In this document: positions 53,504 through 63,809 of the stretch, in pieces
Layout: the number at the start of each line of letters is the position of its first letter
Position numbering within the stretch: the first letter of the stretch is position 1
Assembly: GCA_015665415.1 (NCBI GenBank)
Contig: JADFAE010000007.1
Coordinates: 1-64,000, forward strand
From: Roseobacter sp.
GTDB lineage: Bacteria; Pseudomonadota; Alphaproteobacteria; Rhodobacterales; Rhodobacteraceae
Direction: 5' to 3'
Length of the DNA: 64,000 bases
Position numbers and translations under genes: made by a program
The notes under the pieces: model-generated
Database searches by the model: none
The model's input: the letters and a program-made list of their open reading frames with translations, nothing else
Told to the model about the DNA's origin: nothing

Positions 53504-56500
53504 TCAGAACTCCAGGCGCACCCCATGTTCAATCTTCAGCGCATCGCTGTTGGGCATCGACAGGCGGGTGACCACCGCGCCGCGATCATTGGCAAAGCGG
53601 CGCTCGCGGTGGAAATTGGCGCTCAGCCGGTCGCTGTCATTGACCGTCTCATAGTCGATCTCAAAGCGGTAGCTCAGCCCGGTGAGCGGGTTGAACAGCT
53701 CATGGGCAAAGCCCAGTCCCAACCCACAGCCCAGGCTGCTGTCATAGGAGGAGGTCTCGCAGATCAGCCGCGGCGTCAGCGCCAGGCTGGTTTGCACGCC
53801 ACGGGGGTCCGCCTCAGCGCTGTTGCCAAAGCCGGAGAACTCGATTTCGGCAAAGATGCGGCTGCCATCGAAATCGGGGATATCAATGCTGCCAGTATCT
53901 GTCTGCGACAGCTGGGTGGCGGTGACATCGGCGTCGCTGGCGCGGGCGATGGCCAGATCGAGCCCGACGCGCGGGGTGATCCGCAGCCGGTCCAGCTGAT
54001 GCTGCCCCGACAGGGCTATGCCGCCAAAGAGAGCGGCATAGTCATAGCTGCCATCGGCCTGGATCGGGGTGGTTGTGGTGGCAAAGCTGAGATCAAACCG
54101 GTGATGGCCCACAGCGCCGGCGGCGTAATAGTCGAGGAACAACCCATCGCCCAGCTGACGGGCGCCATAGACACCGCCATTGACGCCAAAACCATTGATC
54201 GAGCCATCGGCCAGACCGGTGACATTGGTGCGGCTGAGATAGCCGCCCCAGAAGCGCCCGCGCAGGTCCTGCTCTGACAGGAAGCGCTCGCGTTGCTGCG
54301 AGAACTGTACCAGTGCCTGGGTGCCGATGCTCTCGCTGCGGGTCAGGCTGAAGCTGCCGGCCAGGATCTGGCGACTGCCGCTGGCGCAATTGTAGACGTC
54401 ATAGCCGAAAGTGCCGTCGCTTTGGCCGGTGCCGCCCTGGATGTTCAGGCTGCCATCAATATCAAAGGAGGAGAGCGTGCCACAGCCGAGCCCGGCCGCA
54501 CCGGCCTGCAGCCGCGACAGCGCACCTTTGGCGATGGTGCTGAAATGGCGCTGCTGGTTGCGCACCGTCTGCTCGAGATCGTTTTTCAGGATCTCGGTCA
54601 GCGGCTCACGGATCTGGTCGATCAGATCATCCGTCACGGTGACCGCCGACAGGGTGAGGGCAAAGCCGTCAAAACCGGCATCCCCGGAGCTGACGGTGAC
54701 CGTGGGCTGACAGCTGTGCGATCCTTCGACCACGTCATCGTCGATGGCGGTGATGGTCAGGCTTTGCGACGTATCGTAAGTGCCGCTGGTGAAGGTCAGG
54801 CTGGCGGGCGAGACGTTGCACTGCGCATCGCCGGCAAAATCCAGCTGCACATCCGCCGTGGGCTGACCCAGCAGCACAAAGGACATGGCGGCGGTGTCAT
54901 TGCCGCTTTCGGAGGCGGTGAGATCGTCATTGGTGACAGAAATGACCGCGGAATCGTCGTCAAACAGCGTGGTGCTGCCGGTCAGATCCGCAGGGGTGGT
55001 CGACAGCGCCACATCGGCCGCACCAGAGGTGACAGCGGTGAGGGTCAGGGTGACGGTCTCATCGCCCTCGATCAGCCCGTCTTCCAGCACCGGCAGATCC
55101 ACCACCGCCGAGGTATCGCCGGTCAGAATGGTGACGCTGCCACTGGGGGCGGTGTAATCCGTGCCGGAGGTGGCGGTGCCGCCCAGGGTATAGCTGATGA
55201 CGCTGTCCTGGGCAGAGACCAGATCCTGGCTGACGGTAAAGCTGACACTGTCGGTTGCACCGCCATTGGCCTCTGCGCCGGTGTCGCTGGCGCTGACCGT
55301 GACCGCATTGATCTGGCAATTGGTCATCGGGATATTGTTGGCCAGCACATCCGGGTCACCGGCCTCGATCACGAAGGTGTCATAGAACACCGGGTTGGCG
55401 GCCAGGGAGGCATCCGCCAGCACCCCGGTCGAGCCCACTTCGGTAGAGCCCAGCACGGCGGGGTTGGAGGGCAGCAGCGTGGTCACATCAATGCTGCCCG
55501 AGGACAACCGCGCGGTGCTGGCCACGCCGGTCGAGGGGTAGCTATAGGCCACACTATAGGTGCCGGGCACCAGGGCGAACCACTGGTATTCCCCGGTGGA
55601 GCCATCGCGCACGATCGTGATGTTGTTGGCGGTCCCGACCGAGCTGTTGGAGCCCGAGTCGCCGGTCACGGTGATGCCACCGCCCGACAGGATGCGGCCA
55701 TCGTCTTCGCAGTAGAAATAGCCCTGCGGGTCGTAATCGGCGCTGTCGACGATACCATCGCCATCGCGGTCGGCGCTGCTGCTCTCGAGACTGTCGGGAA
55801 CACCGTCGCCATCGGCATCCGGCTCGGGGCTGGGATCGGGGGTGCCGGTCAGATCGGCGGTGACCTCGATGGCGCTGCTGGCGGAGTTGCCATTGCCACT
55901 GCCGTTCACCGCCGCATCCAGCGGCAGAGAGATGGTAAGGGTGCCATCGTGATCCGGGGACACGGTCAGGGTGTAGCTGGTACCGCTGCCGGTCAGCGCT
56001 GTGGCGGTGCCGCCATCAATGCTGAAATCGCTGTCGGCCAGGCCTGTCACGCTCTCGCTGAAGGTGACGGTGACGCTAAAGGCGTGGCTCTGCGCATCCG
56101 AGGGCCCGCTGAGGGTGACGCTGGGACGATCGGTGTCCTTGGTGGCGGTGTCATTGATCACCGGCGCGGCATGGCCAAGGCTGCCGGTCATCCCCACCGC
56201 CAGTGTCACGGTGCCATCACCCAGGCCAGAGACATCGAGGCCGCTGATCTGTTCGCTGCTGCTGGACACGGTGCCGCTGCCGGTCACCGTGGTGCCGCCA
56301 CCACTGGAGGACAGGCCATAGCTGTAGCTGGCGCCGACTTCGGCATTGGCAAAGGTAAAGCTCACCGCGCTCTCATTGGCGGTGGTGATTGGATCCTGAT
56401 CCAGGCTGACGCTGGTGGCGGTGGCGGTCAGGGTGTCGCTGGAGCTGCCGGAATCGCCCAGAGAGGAGGTCAGATCGCCACTGGTATTGACAAAACTGCC

Positions 56501-59500
56501 GCCCACTGTGGCCTTGACGTCCACCGCGACGGTGCAGCTGGCCCCGGCACTGGTGCTGCCGCCGGTATAGGACAGCGTGCTGGTATTGGTCACGGCGGTG
56601 ATCGTGCCGCCGGTGCAGGTGGTGCTGGCATTGGCGGGGCTGGCCACAACCAGGCCCGATGGCAGGGTGTTGCTGAAATCCAGGCCGCTGGCCGCCAGGG
56701 CTGCAGCGCTGTTGTCGATGGTGAATGTCACAGTGCTGGTGCCGCCCTGATCAACCGTTGCCGGGGAGAAACTCTGGGTGAAACCGGGGGCAGGTTCGAC
56801 GGTGAAGCTGGCGGTGGTGGCGGCGGCGACAACAGTGCCGCCCTCGGTCAGGCTGGCGGAGGTGATGTCATAGCTGCCCGCAGTGGCCGGACTGGGCAGT
56901 TGCACCACCAGATCAAGGCTGCAGCTGTCGCTGGGCGCCAGGGAGGCGCCAGAGAGGGTCAGCAGGCTGGAGCCGGTGAGGCTGGACCCTGCACCGCAGA
57001 GATCGCTGCCGGTGCCCGAGGTGACGGTCATGCCGGAAATCACCGCATCGAGATCGGTGCTGAAGCGCAGGTCCGACAGGGTGGCGCTGGTATCGGTATT
57101 GGTGATCACATAGGTCAGCGTGCTGCTGCCGCCACTTGCCAGGGCGCTGTCGGCGAGGCTGGCGGTAAAGCTGGGCAGATCAAAGCTGCTGACGGTGAGC
57201 GCCGCCGAGGTGGCAGGGCCGGTGACGGCCAATCCGCTGGCGGTGCCGGTCAGGCTGCTGGTATCGCCGGAATGGGTCTCGGCGCTGGCGCCTGCGGGCA
57301 CCACTTGGGTCACGCTGAAGCTGCAGCTGGCACCGGCAGCAAGGCTGCCACCACTAAAGCTGAGGGGCGAGGTGCCGCTGATTGCGGAGCCGGATCCGCA
57401 GATATCGGAGAGGCTGCCGGAGCTGGAGGTGAGACCTGAGAGCTGCGCATCCAGATCATCGCTAAAGGCCAGAGCGCTGAGCGCATGGCTGCTGCTGAGA
57501 TTGGTCAGCGTATAGTCGACACTGACGCTGCCGCCGGGGGCGGTGGGGCTGCTGGCATAGGATTTGCTCAGCGAGATCAACTCCCCCTCGACCAAAAGAT
57601 TGGCCACGATGGGATCCAGGGTCACCGCATTGCCGTCCAGCTGCGCCGAGAGGCTGGAGGTGGTTGTCCCATAGGTGCCATCTGCTGCGCCGAGGGGCAC
57701 CACCACATCCAGATCGATGGTGCAGGTTGTTGTCGGCAGGACCTCTAGATTGAGGAAGATGAGAAAGGTTGTGCCGCTGCCCGAAGCAGAGCCACCGCAA
57801 TTGTCGAACACCGCCGTGGAGGCATCTACCGCCCCCAGGCCGGAGAGCGGGGTGGAGAGGCTTTCGGTGAAAAGGGTGATGTCATAGGTGGCGGCGGCAT
57901 CGGGGTTTTGCAGGCTGTAGCTCAGCCTGATGGTCTCGCCGGGCAGGGCCGAGCTGGGGGCAAAACTCTTGGAGGTCACCAGCGGTTCGGCCGCCAGCAC
58001 CTGCAAATCATCGCTGCTCGCGGGGACTGTCAGGGCTTCGCCGCCCGCTGTGCCGGCGAGGCTGGAGCTGGTATTGGTATAGGTGCCGTTGCTGGCCCCG
58101 GCGGGAATGGCGACGCTCATCACGATCTCGCAGCTGGCCCCGGGGGCCAGGCTGCCGCCACTATAGCTCAGCAGCGTATCGCCGGCCGAGAGCGCCGGGC
58201 TGCCGCCGCAGCTGTCGCTCACGGTGCTGAAGCTGGCCCCGGACAAAAAAGTGGTCAGATCATCGCTAAAGCTGAGGCCAGTGGCGGTATTGGGCGATTC
58301 CGCCTCGCTGGCGAGGGCGAAGGTCAGGGTGGCGCTGTCGCCGGCACCGATCACGGATTCGGTGAATTCCTTGACAAAGCTGAGATTGGCGCCGCCTTCC
58401 ACCTGCAGGGTGGCGCTGGCGCCCAGGGTGACCACCGATCCGCCATTGACGGTGGAGTTTACGTCCCCGGTGGTGAAATCATAATCGCCCGGTGTGGCAT
58501 CGGAGGCAACGCTGAGCACCAGATCAAAACTGCAGCTGTCGCCGGCGGCCAGAACCCCATCGGTGAGGGTAAAGGCCCAGGTATCCGTATCGACAAAGGT
58601 CTGGGCAAATGTACTGCCAGCGCCGCAGTCGCCCGCTGTGGGCAGGGTATTGATGGTGACATCATTGCCGCCGGTGATATCGGTGATGATGTCACTGAAG
58701 GTCACGTCGCTGAGGGCAAAGCTCGCGTTGGGATTGGTGAGCGTATAGCGCAGGGTGCCACTGCCGCCCGGGGCCACCGGATTGTCGATGACACTCTTGC
58801 TGAGGCTGGCGCCCTGGCCGCCATCGCCCAGGATGCGCAGATCGGCCGTGGCGGTGCCGCCGGTATAGGGGTTGCCGCCGATATCGGCCGTCAGCGCGCT
58901 GGTGGTATTGGTGTAATCCCCGGTGGTGGCCGCGGCGGGCGTCAGCAGGGTGACGTCAAAGCTGCAGCTCTCGCTTGAGGCCAATGAGGCGCCAGCAAGG
59001 GTCAGACTGCCGGAGCCGGTCAGGGTTGATCCGGCTCCGCAGAACCCGTCGGCGGGCAGGCTGGTGGCAACCAACCCGCTGAGCATGGCATCGAGATCAT
59101 CGGTGAAGGCAATATTGGTGGCGGCGCTGTCGCGGCTGGTGTTCTGCAGATCAAAGCTGAGGGTCACATTTTGCGACAGGCCCACCTGGGTCAGCGAAAA
59201 GCTCTTGGAGAAATTGATCTCGCTGGGGGTGGGGGCTTCGACCACCAGGGTGCCGGTGCCGGTGACCTGGCTGCTGGAGAAGTTGGAGAAGGTCGAAAAC
59301 AGGGTGCTGGTGGCGATCTGATCGCCCAGGCTCAGCGCTTCGACATCAACGGTGATGGTACAGCTGGCCCCGGCCGTCACCGCCAGACTATCGGCATCGA
59401 TATTGTCACCGCCGGAAGCGGCCACAACCGTGCCGCCGCAGCTGTTGCTGATATTTGCCGGGGTGGTGAGCGCCAGCCCGCTGGGCAAGGTTTCGTCGAA

Positions 59501-60079
59501 ACTGGCGGCGAGGATGTTGAGCCCACCACCGGTATTGTCGATGGTATAGGTCAGGGTGCTGATATCGCCGGGATTGACGGTGCTGGGCGAGAAGCTGTGG
59601 GAAAACACTGGGGTCGGCAGGCTGACGATCAGATCATCCGTGGCACTGCCGCTGTTGCCCTGCGAGGAGGTCAGATCGCCGGTCGTCAGCGTGTGCGTGG
59701 CCACGGTGCTGGAGGTCACCGGCAGGGTGATGGTGCAGCTCTCGCTGGCGCCCAACCGTCCTTCCGTCAGGCTCAGGCTGGTCCCGCCGGAGGTGGCGGT
59801 GAAAGTACCGCTACAGCTGTTGGACTGGCTGCCTGCGGCCACGGTAACACCGGTGGGCAGGGTGGCGCTGAAGGTGAGATCGCTGGCGGTGCTGGCGGAG
59901 GTTTCGGTGAGGGTAAAGATCAGGCTGGTGTTGTTGCCCGTCGTGACTGTGTCCGGGGAAAAGACCGCCGTGAATGTCGGCGCCGATTGGGCCCTGGCAA
60001 GACCTGGGATCAGACCCGACATCAGGATCAGAAAAGACGCAAGGAACAGATTGGAAAAAGGGCGCAACAGGCTGGTCAT
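53504..60079 (-). CDS. Giant autotransporter adhesin-like protein
   Basis: Starting at the ATG at 60079 gives 2,191 residues; ATG at 60136 or TTG at 60184 would add a longer N-terminus, and none has a strong ribosome site. A Sec signal follows (LFLASFLILMSGLIPGLARA). Then come about nine tandem DUF11-like beta modules of 110-125 residues. Each opens like FSPSTVNPGDISTLTYTIDN or SYASSPTAPGGSVSVDYTLT and contains two conserved cysteines. After about residue 1230 come Ig-like domains, a calcium-type linker (PDADGDGVPDSLESSSADRD) and two Calx-beta-like domains. The last about 320 residues form an autotransporter barrel ending in VRLEF. A surface adhesin role is inferred. Confidence 0.9.
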   Translation of the reverse strand: MTSLLRPFSNLFLASFLILMSGLIPGLARAQSAPTFTAVFSPDTVTTGNNTSLIFTLTETSASTASDLTFSATLPTGVTVAAGSQSNSCSGTFTATSGGTSLSLTEGRLGASESCTITLPVTSSTVATHTLTTGDLTSSQGNSGSATDDLIVSLPTPVFSHSFSPSTVNPGDISTLTYTIDNTGGGLNILAASFDETLPSGLALTTPANISNSCGGTVVAASGGDNIDADSLAVTAGASCTITVDVEALSLGDQIATSTLFSTFSNFSSSQVTGTGTLVVEAPTPSEINFSKSFSLTQVGLSQNVTLSFDLQNTSRDSAATNIAFTDDLDAMLSGLVATSLPADGFCGAGSTLTGSGSLTLAGASLASSESCSFDVTLLTPAAATTGDYTNTTSALTADIGGNPYTGGTATADLRILGDGGQGASLSKSVIDNPVAPGGSGTLRYTLTNPNASFALSDVTFSDIITDITGGNDVTINTLPTAGDCGAGSTFAQTFVDTDTWAFTLTDGVLAAGDSCSFDLVLSVASDATPGDYDFTTGDVNSTVNGGSVVTLGASATLQVEGGANLSFVKEFTESVIGAGDSATLTFALASEAESPNTATGLSFSDDLTTFLSGASFSTVSDSCGGSPALSAGDTLLSYSGGSLAPGASCEIVMSVAIPAGASNGTYTNTSSSLAGTAGGEALTVPASSDDLQVLAAEPLVTSKSFAPSSALPGETIRLSYSLQNPDAAATYDITLFTESLSTPLSGLGAVDASTAVFDNCGGSASGSGTTFLIFLNLEVLPTTTCTIDLDVVVPLGAADGTYGTTTSSLSAQLDGNAVTLDPIVANLLVEGELISLSKSYASSPTAPGGSVSVDYTLTNLSSSHALSALAFSDDLDAQLSGLTSSSGSLSDICGSGSAISGTSPLSFSGGSLAAGASCSFSVTQVVPAGASAETHSGDTSSLTGTASGLAVTGPATSAALTVSSFDLPSFTASLADSALASGGSSTLTYVITNTDTSATLSDLRFSTDLDAVISGMTVTSGTGSDLCGAGSSLTGSSLLTLSGASLAPSDSCSLDLVVQLPSPATAGSYDITSASLTEGGTVVAAATTASFTVEPAPGFTQSFSPATVDQGGTSTVTFTIDNSAAALAASGLDFSNTLPSGLVVASPANASTTCTGGTITAVTNTSTLSYTGGSTSAGASCTVAVDVKATVGGSFVNTSGDLTSSLGDSGSSSDTLTATATSVSLDQDPITTANESAVSFTFANAEVGASYSYGLSSSGGGTTVTGSGTVSSSSEQISGLDVSGLGDGTVTLAVGMTGSLGHAAPVINDTATKDTDRPSVTLSGPSDAQSHAFSVTVTFSESVTGLADSDFSIDGGTATALTGSGTSYTLTVSPDHDGTLTISLPLDAAVNGSGNGNSASSAIEVTADLTGTPDPSPEPDADGDGVPDSLESSSADRDGDGIVDSADYDPQGYFYCEDDGRILSGGGITVTGDSGSNSSVGTANNITIVRDGSTGEYQWFALVPGTYSVAYSYPSTGVASTARLSSGSIDVTTLLPSNPAVLGSTEVGSTGVLADASLAANPVFYDTFVIEAGDPDVLANNIPMTNCQINAVTVSASDTGAEANGGATDSVSFTVSQDLVSAQDSVISYTLGGTATSGTDYTAPSGSVTILTGDTSAVVDLPVLEDGLIEGDETVTLTLTAVTSGAADVALSTTPADLTGSTTLFDDDSAVISVTNDDLTASESGNDTAAMSFVLLGQPTADVQLDFAGDAQCNVSPASLTFTSGTYDTSQSLTITAIDDDVVEGSHSCQPTVTVSSGDAGFDGFALTLSAVTVTDDLIDQIREPLTEILKNDLEQTVRNQQRHFSTIAKGALSRLQAGAAGLGCGTLSSFDIDGSLNIQGGTGQSDGTFGYDVYNCASGSRQILAGSFSLTRSESIGTQALVQFSQQRERFLSEQDLRGRFWGGYLSRTNVTGLADGSINGFGVNGGVYGARQLGDGLFLDYYAAGAVGHHRFDLSFATTTTPIQADGSYDYAALFGGIALSGQHQLDRLRITPRVGLDLAIARASDADVTATQLSQTDTGSIDIPDFDGSRIFAEIEFSGFGNSAEADPRGVQTSLALTPRLICETSSYDSSLGCGLGLGFAHELFNPLTGLSYRFEIDYETVNDSDRLSANFHRERRFANDRGAVVTRLSMPNSDALKIEHGVRLEF

Positions 60080-60212
60080 GGAGGATCCCGAAAAGTCAGA
60101 GGTCTTTGAGAATATCGTGATGTTTGTCCGGGGCATCCCGCACAGGTTGGCGCCACGGTAGGGGGAGCCAAGCCTCTGCGGCAACGGCGAATTTTCAAAA
60201 CATTAAATTTTT

Positions 60213-60224
60213 TGACAACTGTCA
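60213..60224. promoter_or_regulatory. Imperfect palindrome upstream of the autotransporter
   Basis: TGACAACTGTCA has five-base complementary arms (TGACA/TGTCA) and a two-base centre, about 133 bases upstream of the autotransporter ATG, in an AT-rich stretch (60190-60240) that probably holds its promoter. A dimeric regulator site is possible. Only one copy was noticed. Confidence 0.3.
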
Positions 60225-60377
60225 CAGATTGGCCATTTTTTGCCGATGCAGTTGCGATGTTCCCGTATAAAGAGAGCTTAGCGCCAGGTAATCACCTGAT
60301 TTCAATCTGCGTTTGGGCCCAAAGCTGACCTAGCGGCAGGGGAGGCCGGATCGGATCGGATTTTGTCGCCGCGTCTC

Positions 60378-63300
60378 TCAGCGCTGGCGGCGAATCCGAT
60401 AGAGCTGCCCGACGGCAAAATCGCCCGCAATCCGGGTCTCCTGACCATCGGGCCAGCGGATCTGCAGGGCCTCGACCTGGTGGCTGTCGCCGAGGCCAAA
60501 ATGGGCCCGGGCGGCATCATAGCTCATGAAGCCGCCGCCCAGCTGCAGCTCGCGGCTCTGGCGACTGCCATCGGCCATCTCCAGGGTGAGACGGGCGCCG
60601 ATGCCATCATGGTTGCCGTGCAGATCCTGCAGCTGCACCACGATCCCGCGCCGCTGGCTGTTGTTGCGAAACGCCACCAGCGGGCCATTGACCGGATGGG
60701 TCACCAGATCCAGATCGCCATCGCCATCCATATCAAACTGGGTGGCGGCGGCGGTCATCAGGTAATCCTCCAGCCCGGCCGGTCCCGAGGCCTCGGCAAA
60801 GCTGCCATCGCCCTGGTTGCGAAAGAACAGGTTGGAGGGGGAGACCTCATTGGGCACCCAGGTGCCATTGACGATATAGAGATCCTGCCAGCCGTCCTGG
60901 TCGAAATCCGCCACCTTGGTGTCCCAGCTCCAGCCGCCGACCTCGAGCCCGCGCGCCGCAGCGCTGTCCCTGTAGCGGTCTCCCTGCCACTCCAGCAGCA
61001 CATTGGCCCGCAGGATCTGGGGATGGCTGAGGGCAATTTCTGCCGCCAATGGCTGGCGGCTGGGTTTGAAATGCACCGCGCAATAGGCCCGCGGCAGCGC
61101 CTGGCTGGCGGGGATCAGGGCGCAGAGGCTGGCATCGCGTTTCTGAATGGCCAGATCCTTGATCAGCATCGCCTTGCACTGGGCCGCCAGATCGCCGCTC
61201 AGCTCTTGGCAGCGGGCGGCATAAGACGGATCAAAGCGGTTGCCAGAGCGGTACCAGCGCTTGATCTCCATGTTCTGCAGGCAGGTCGCCTTGGCTTCCG
61301 GATCCTGGATGACGTCGCAATATTGCCCCAGGGGCTGCATCTTCAACCGCTCAGAGACCCCCGAAGAGCGCCCGGCGATCTGCGCCAGATAGATCTCGGG
61401 GCGACCATCATTGAACAGATCGGCGGTGCTCACTGCCATGGTGGTGGTGGTGGTATGGGGGATCAGCCCCTCGGGCTGGGTCAGCATGGTCAGGCCGCCT
61501 GCGCCATCGCCGCGATAGAAGTAATCGGGAATGTCGAAATCATTGCCGATGATCAGATCCTGCGCCCCGTCGCCGTCAAAATCGCTGACCAGCACCGACA
61601 GGGTCTCGCCGGGGATGCCGGGCAGGTCACGATACTGGCTGCCATCCAGGGTGCCGCCGGGATTAAAGATCACCCGGTTGCGCGATTCCTCACCGGGAAT
61701 GCGCCGGTACCAGCCCGCCGCCCAGTTGCCCAGGGCCAGATCGAGATAGCCGTCGCCATCAAGATCGCCAAAGCTGAGCCCCAGGGTCAGCGGCGTATCG
61801 GCGCGGTTCTGCACCCTGCGCAGCGGGCTGTCACCAAAGCGCCCCTGATGGTTGCGCCACCAGGAATTGCCCTGGCCATAGCTGGTGAAGAACAGATCCA
61901 GCCAGCCATCATTGTCGATATCCACCAGGGCTGCATTGAACACCGCCAGATCCGCCAAAGGGCCCAGATCCAGCTTGACGCGCAAGAACTGCCCGGCGCC
62001 GTCGTTTTCATAAAGATAGAGCCCGGCCTGGGTGGAGGCCACGGCCAGATCGATGTCGCCATCGCGGTCGAAATCGCCCGAGGCCAGGCTGCGCCCTTCC
62101 CAGAAGGGGGGCCACATGTCGCGCATGGAGAATTCCAGCGGCTTGTCGATGCCGATGCGGGTGGCCTCCAGGCGGGTAAACAGCGTCTCGGCAGGCGGCG
62201 AGGGTGGAGCCAGGGGCTGGCTGCTGATCTGTATCTCGGCGACATCAGCGCTGAGGATCTGCGGCAGTGGCGCGGGATCTGCCTGGGCTGTGTCCAGCGT
62301 CGCGGCCTGGGCAGCCCCCCAGAACAGCCCGGAAGCGGGGGGCGGGGCCGGGCGCGCCTCGCTGTGCAGCAACATCTCCAGGGCGCGTTGGCTTTGCCAG
62401 TGGTGATAGCCCTGGGCCCCCAGTCCGGCCAGCACGCCCAGGGCGGCAATCGACGCCGCCATCAGGGCGGCCAGGCGCAGCCCCAGCATCTGGTGAATGA
62501 TAAAGAAGGAATAGATCGAAAAGCTGCCAAGGCAGATCAGCAGCGCCATGACATAGCCCTGGGCCAGTCCACTGGCGATCAGCACCCCACAGAGCACCAC
62601 GTCAAAGCCCATCGGCACCGGCAGGAACAGCCCCACCAGGGCAATCAGCACCAGCAGCCCCAGCCCAAAGGGCAGCCCGGTGATCAGATCCGGTGGCAGC
62701 AGCGTCGCCACCAGGGCACCAAGAAAACCGGCCAGCAGCATCAGGGGCACTGTCAGGCGCAGGATATACCAGAGATTTCCAAGATAGGCGCGCGCCACCG
62801 CCAGGGTGGCCGCGATCACCCCCTCTGGCGAGGGGCTGTCTGATGCCAACTCGGCAGCGCTCCAGGGCTGTGGCAACTGTTCGGGGGGCTGAACCTGCCG
62901 CTGATCCGGGCCCAGGACACGGCAGATCAGCGGCACCAGCCCCAGGATCACCACCAGGCTGAGGAAGATCTTGGCCAGCACCATGTAAAAGGGCAGCAGG
63001 CTGAACAACATGGTCAGCACCACAAAGTTCAGACTGGGCGAGGCCACCATCGCCGCCAGCGCTGTCTCGACCCGCATCCCCGAGGCATAAAGCCCGCGGC
63101 CGATGGGAGCGGCGCAATTGGCGCAGACCCCAAGCGGCGTGCCAATGAACAGCCCCAAAAGCGCATTGGCCAGCGGGCTGGCAAAGGCGCGCTGGCGCAG
63201 TTGCGCCAGCAGGGTCATGAACCCAGCGGCAAAGAGAATGCCAAATGTCATCCCCTGTTTGTTGGTATAAAGCCAGTTCAGGGTGGAATAGATCACCCGC

Positions 63301-63545
63301 TCCGGGATCGACATGGTCTCGTTCAGGGCAAAGCGCGCCTCAAAGCTCAAGGGATCCTCGAGCTGGATGGCCCCGGACATCATCAGTTTTTCATTCAGCG
63401 CCGGATAGCGCGAGCCTGTCCAGAACAGGGCGCAGAGCAGCGCCAGGATCGCCAGGGAGATCCCCAGGCGCAGAGGACTGGGCAGAGGTTGGCGCAGATG
63501 GGTCTGGTCGGAGGGGGCGGGCATGCGCAAAGGGTTTGCTCTCAT
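60378..63545 (-). CDS. Permease fused to FG-GAP repeats and an ASPIC/UnbV domain
   Basis: The start is taken at the ATG at 63545 (MRANPLRMPAPSDQTH); this gives 1,055 residues. The first about 400 residues have roughly ten hydrophobic helices and resemble predicted permeases of the ArsP_1/DUF318 type. The two halves have matching Cys/Pro loops: GVCANCAAPIGRGLYASGMR with ASPSLN, and LPVPMGFDVVLCGVLIASGL. A large soluble part follows with at least seven FG-GAP/VCBS units (DFDRDGDIDLAVAS; DIDNDGWLDLFFTS; DLDGDGYLDLALGN; DFDGDGAQDLIIGN; DFDQDGWQDLYIVN; DMDGDGDLDLVTHP). It ends in an ASPIC/UnbV domain (FGLGDSHQVEALQIRWPDGQ). The FG-GAP loops should bind calcium. Substrate and topology are unknown. 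Confidence 0.8.
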   Translation of the reverse strand: MRANPLRMPAPSDQTHLRQPLPSPLRLGISLAILALLCALFWTGSRYPALNEKLMMSGAIQLEDPLSFEARFALNETMSIPERVIYSTLNWLYTNKQGMTFGILFAAGFMTLLAQLRQRAFASPLANALLGLFIGTPLGVCANCAAPIGRGLYASGMRVETALAAMVASPSLNFVVLTMLFSLLPFYMVLAKIFLSLVVILGLVPLICRVLGPDQRQVQPPEQLPQPWSAAELASDSPSPEGVIAATLAVARAYLGNLWYILRLTVPLMLLAGFLGALVATLLPPDLITGLPFGLGLLVLIALVGLFLPVPMGFDVVLCGVLIASGLAQGYVMALLICLGSFSIYSFFIIHQMLGLRLAALMAASIAALGVLAGLGAQGYHHWQSQRALEMLLHSEARPAPPPASGLFWGAAQAATLDTAQADPAPLPQILSADVAEIQISSQPLAPPSPPAETLFTRLEATRIGIDKPLEFSMRDMWPPFWEGRSLASGDFDRDGDIDLAVASTQAGLYLYENDGAGQFLRVKLDLGPLADLAVFNAALVDIDNDGWLDLFFTSYGQGNSWWRNHQGRFGDSPLRRVQNRADTPLTLGLSFGDLDGDGYLDLALGNWAAGWYRRIPGEESRNRVIFNPGGTLDGSQYRDLPGIPGETLSVLVSDFDGDGAQDLIIGNDFDIPDYFYRGDGAGGLTMLTQPEGLIPHTTTTTMAVSTADLFNDGRPEIYLAQIAGRSSGVSERLKMQPLGQYCDVIQDPEAKATCLQNMEIKRWYRSGNRFDPSYAARCQELSGDLAAQCKAMLIKDLAIQKRDASLCALIPASQALPRAYCAVHFKPSRQPLAAEIALSHPQILRANVLLEWQGDRYRDSAAARGLEVGGWSWDTKVADFDQDGWQDLYIVNGTWVPNEVSPSNLFFRNQGDGSFAEASGPAGLEDYLMTAAATQFDMDGDGDLDLVTHPVNGPLVAFRNNSQRRGIVVQLQDLHGNHDGIGARLTLEMADGSRQSRELQLGGGFMSYDAARAHFGLGDSHQVEALQIRWPDGQETRIAGDFAVGQLYRIRRQR

Positions 63546-63809
63546 GGATAGGCTCTCGGGGATCTGGTGCCCAGGTCCGGCACCCGCGGTCTGATGGCGG
63601 TTTTGCCGCCAAGCTAGAACCGGCAGCGCCGCTTGCCAAGCCACAACAGGGGCTGGCGCCGCGAGCGAGGCGCTGGCCTGCAGGCCCCCAGTCAGATCAG
63701 ATCCAGACAGATCCCGTCAGATCAGACCCTGTTCAGGCCAGAAGGGGCGACAAGGCTCCGCGCCTTGCCAACCCCGCCCTTTGCGACTGTTTTTGAGTGT
63801 TGCGGCTGA

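Noticed and set aside
54293-57439. A 1,048-codon plus-strand ORF antisense to the autotransporter
   Set aside because: Low-complexity Gly/Ala/Arg/His-rich translation caused by the repetitive GC-rich coding strand; no start signal or domain.
60211-60240. TTGACA-like box on the plus strand near 60212
   Set aside because: A matching -10 box is poor and there is no plus-strand gene nearby. It was kept only as a possible palindrome site for the autotransporter promoter.
60363-62843. An 826-codon plus-strand ORF antisense to the permease fusion
   Set aside because: The opposite strand has clear FG-GAP, ASPIC and membrane features; the plus frame has no recognisable fold.
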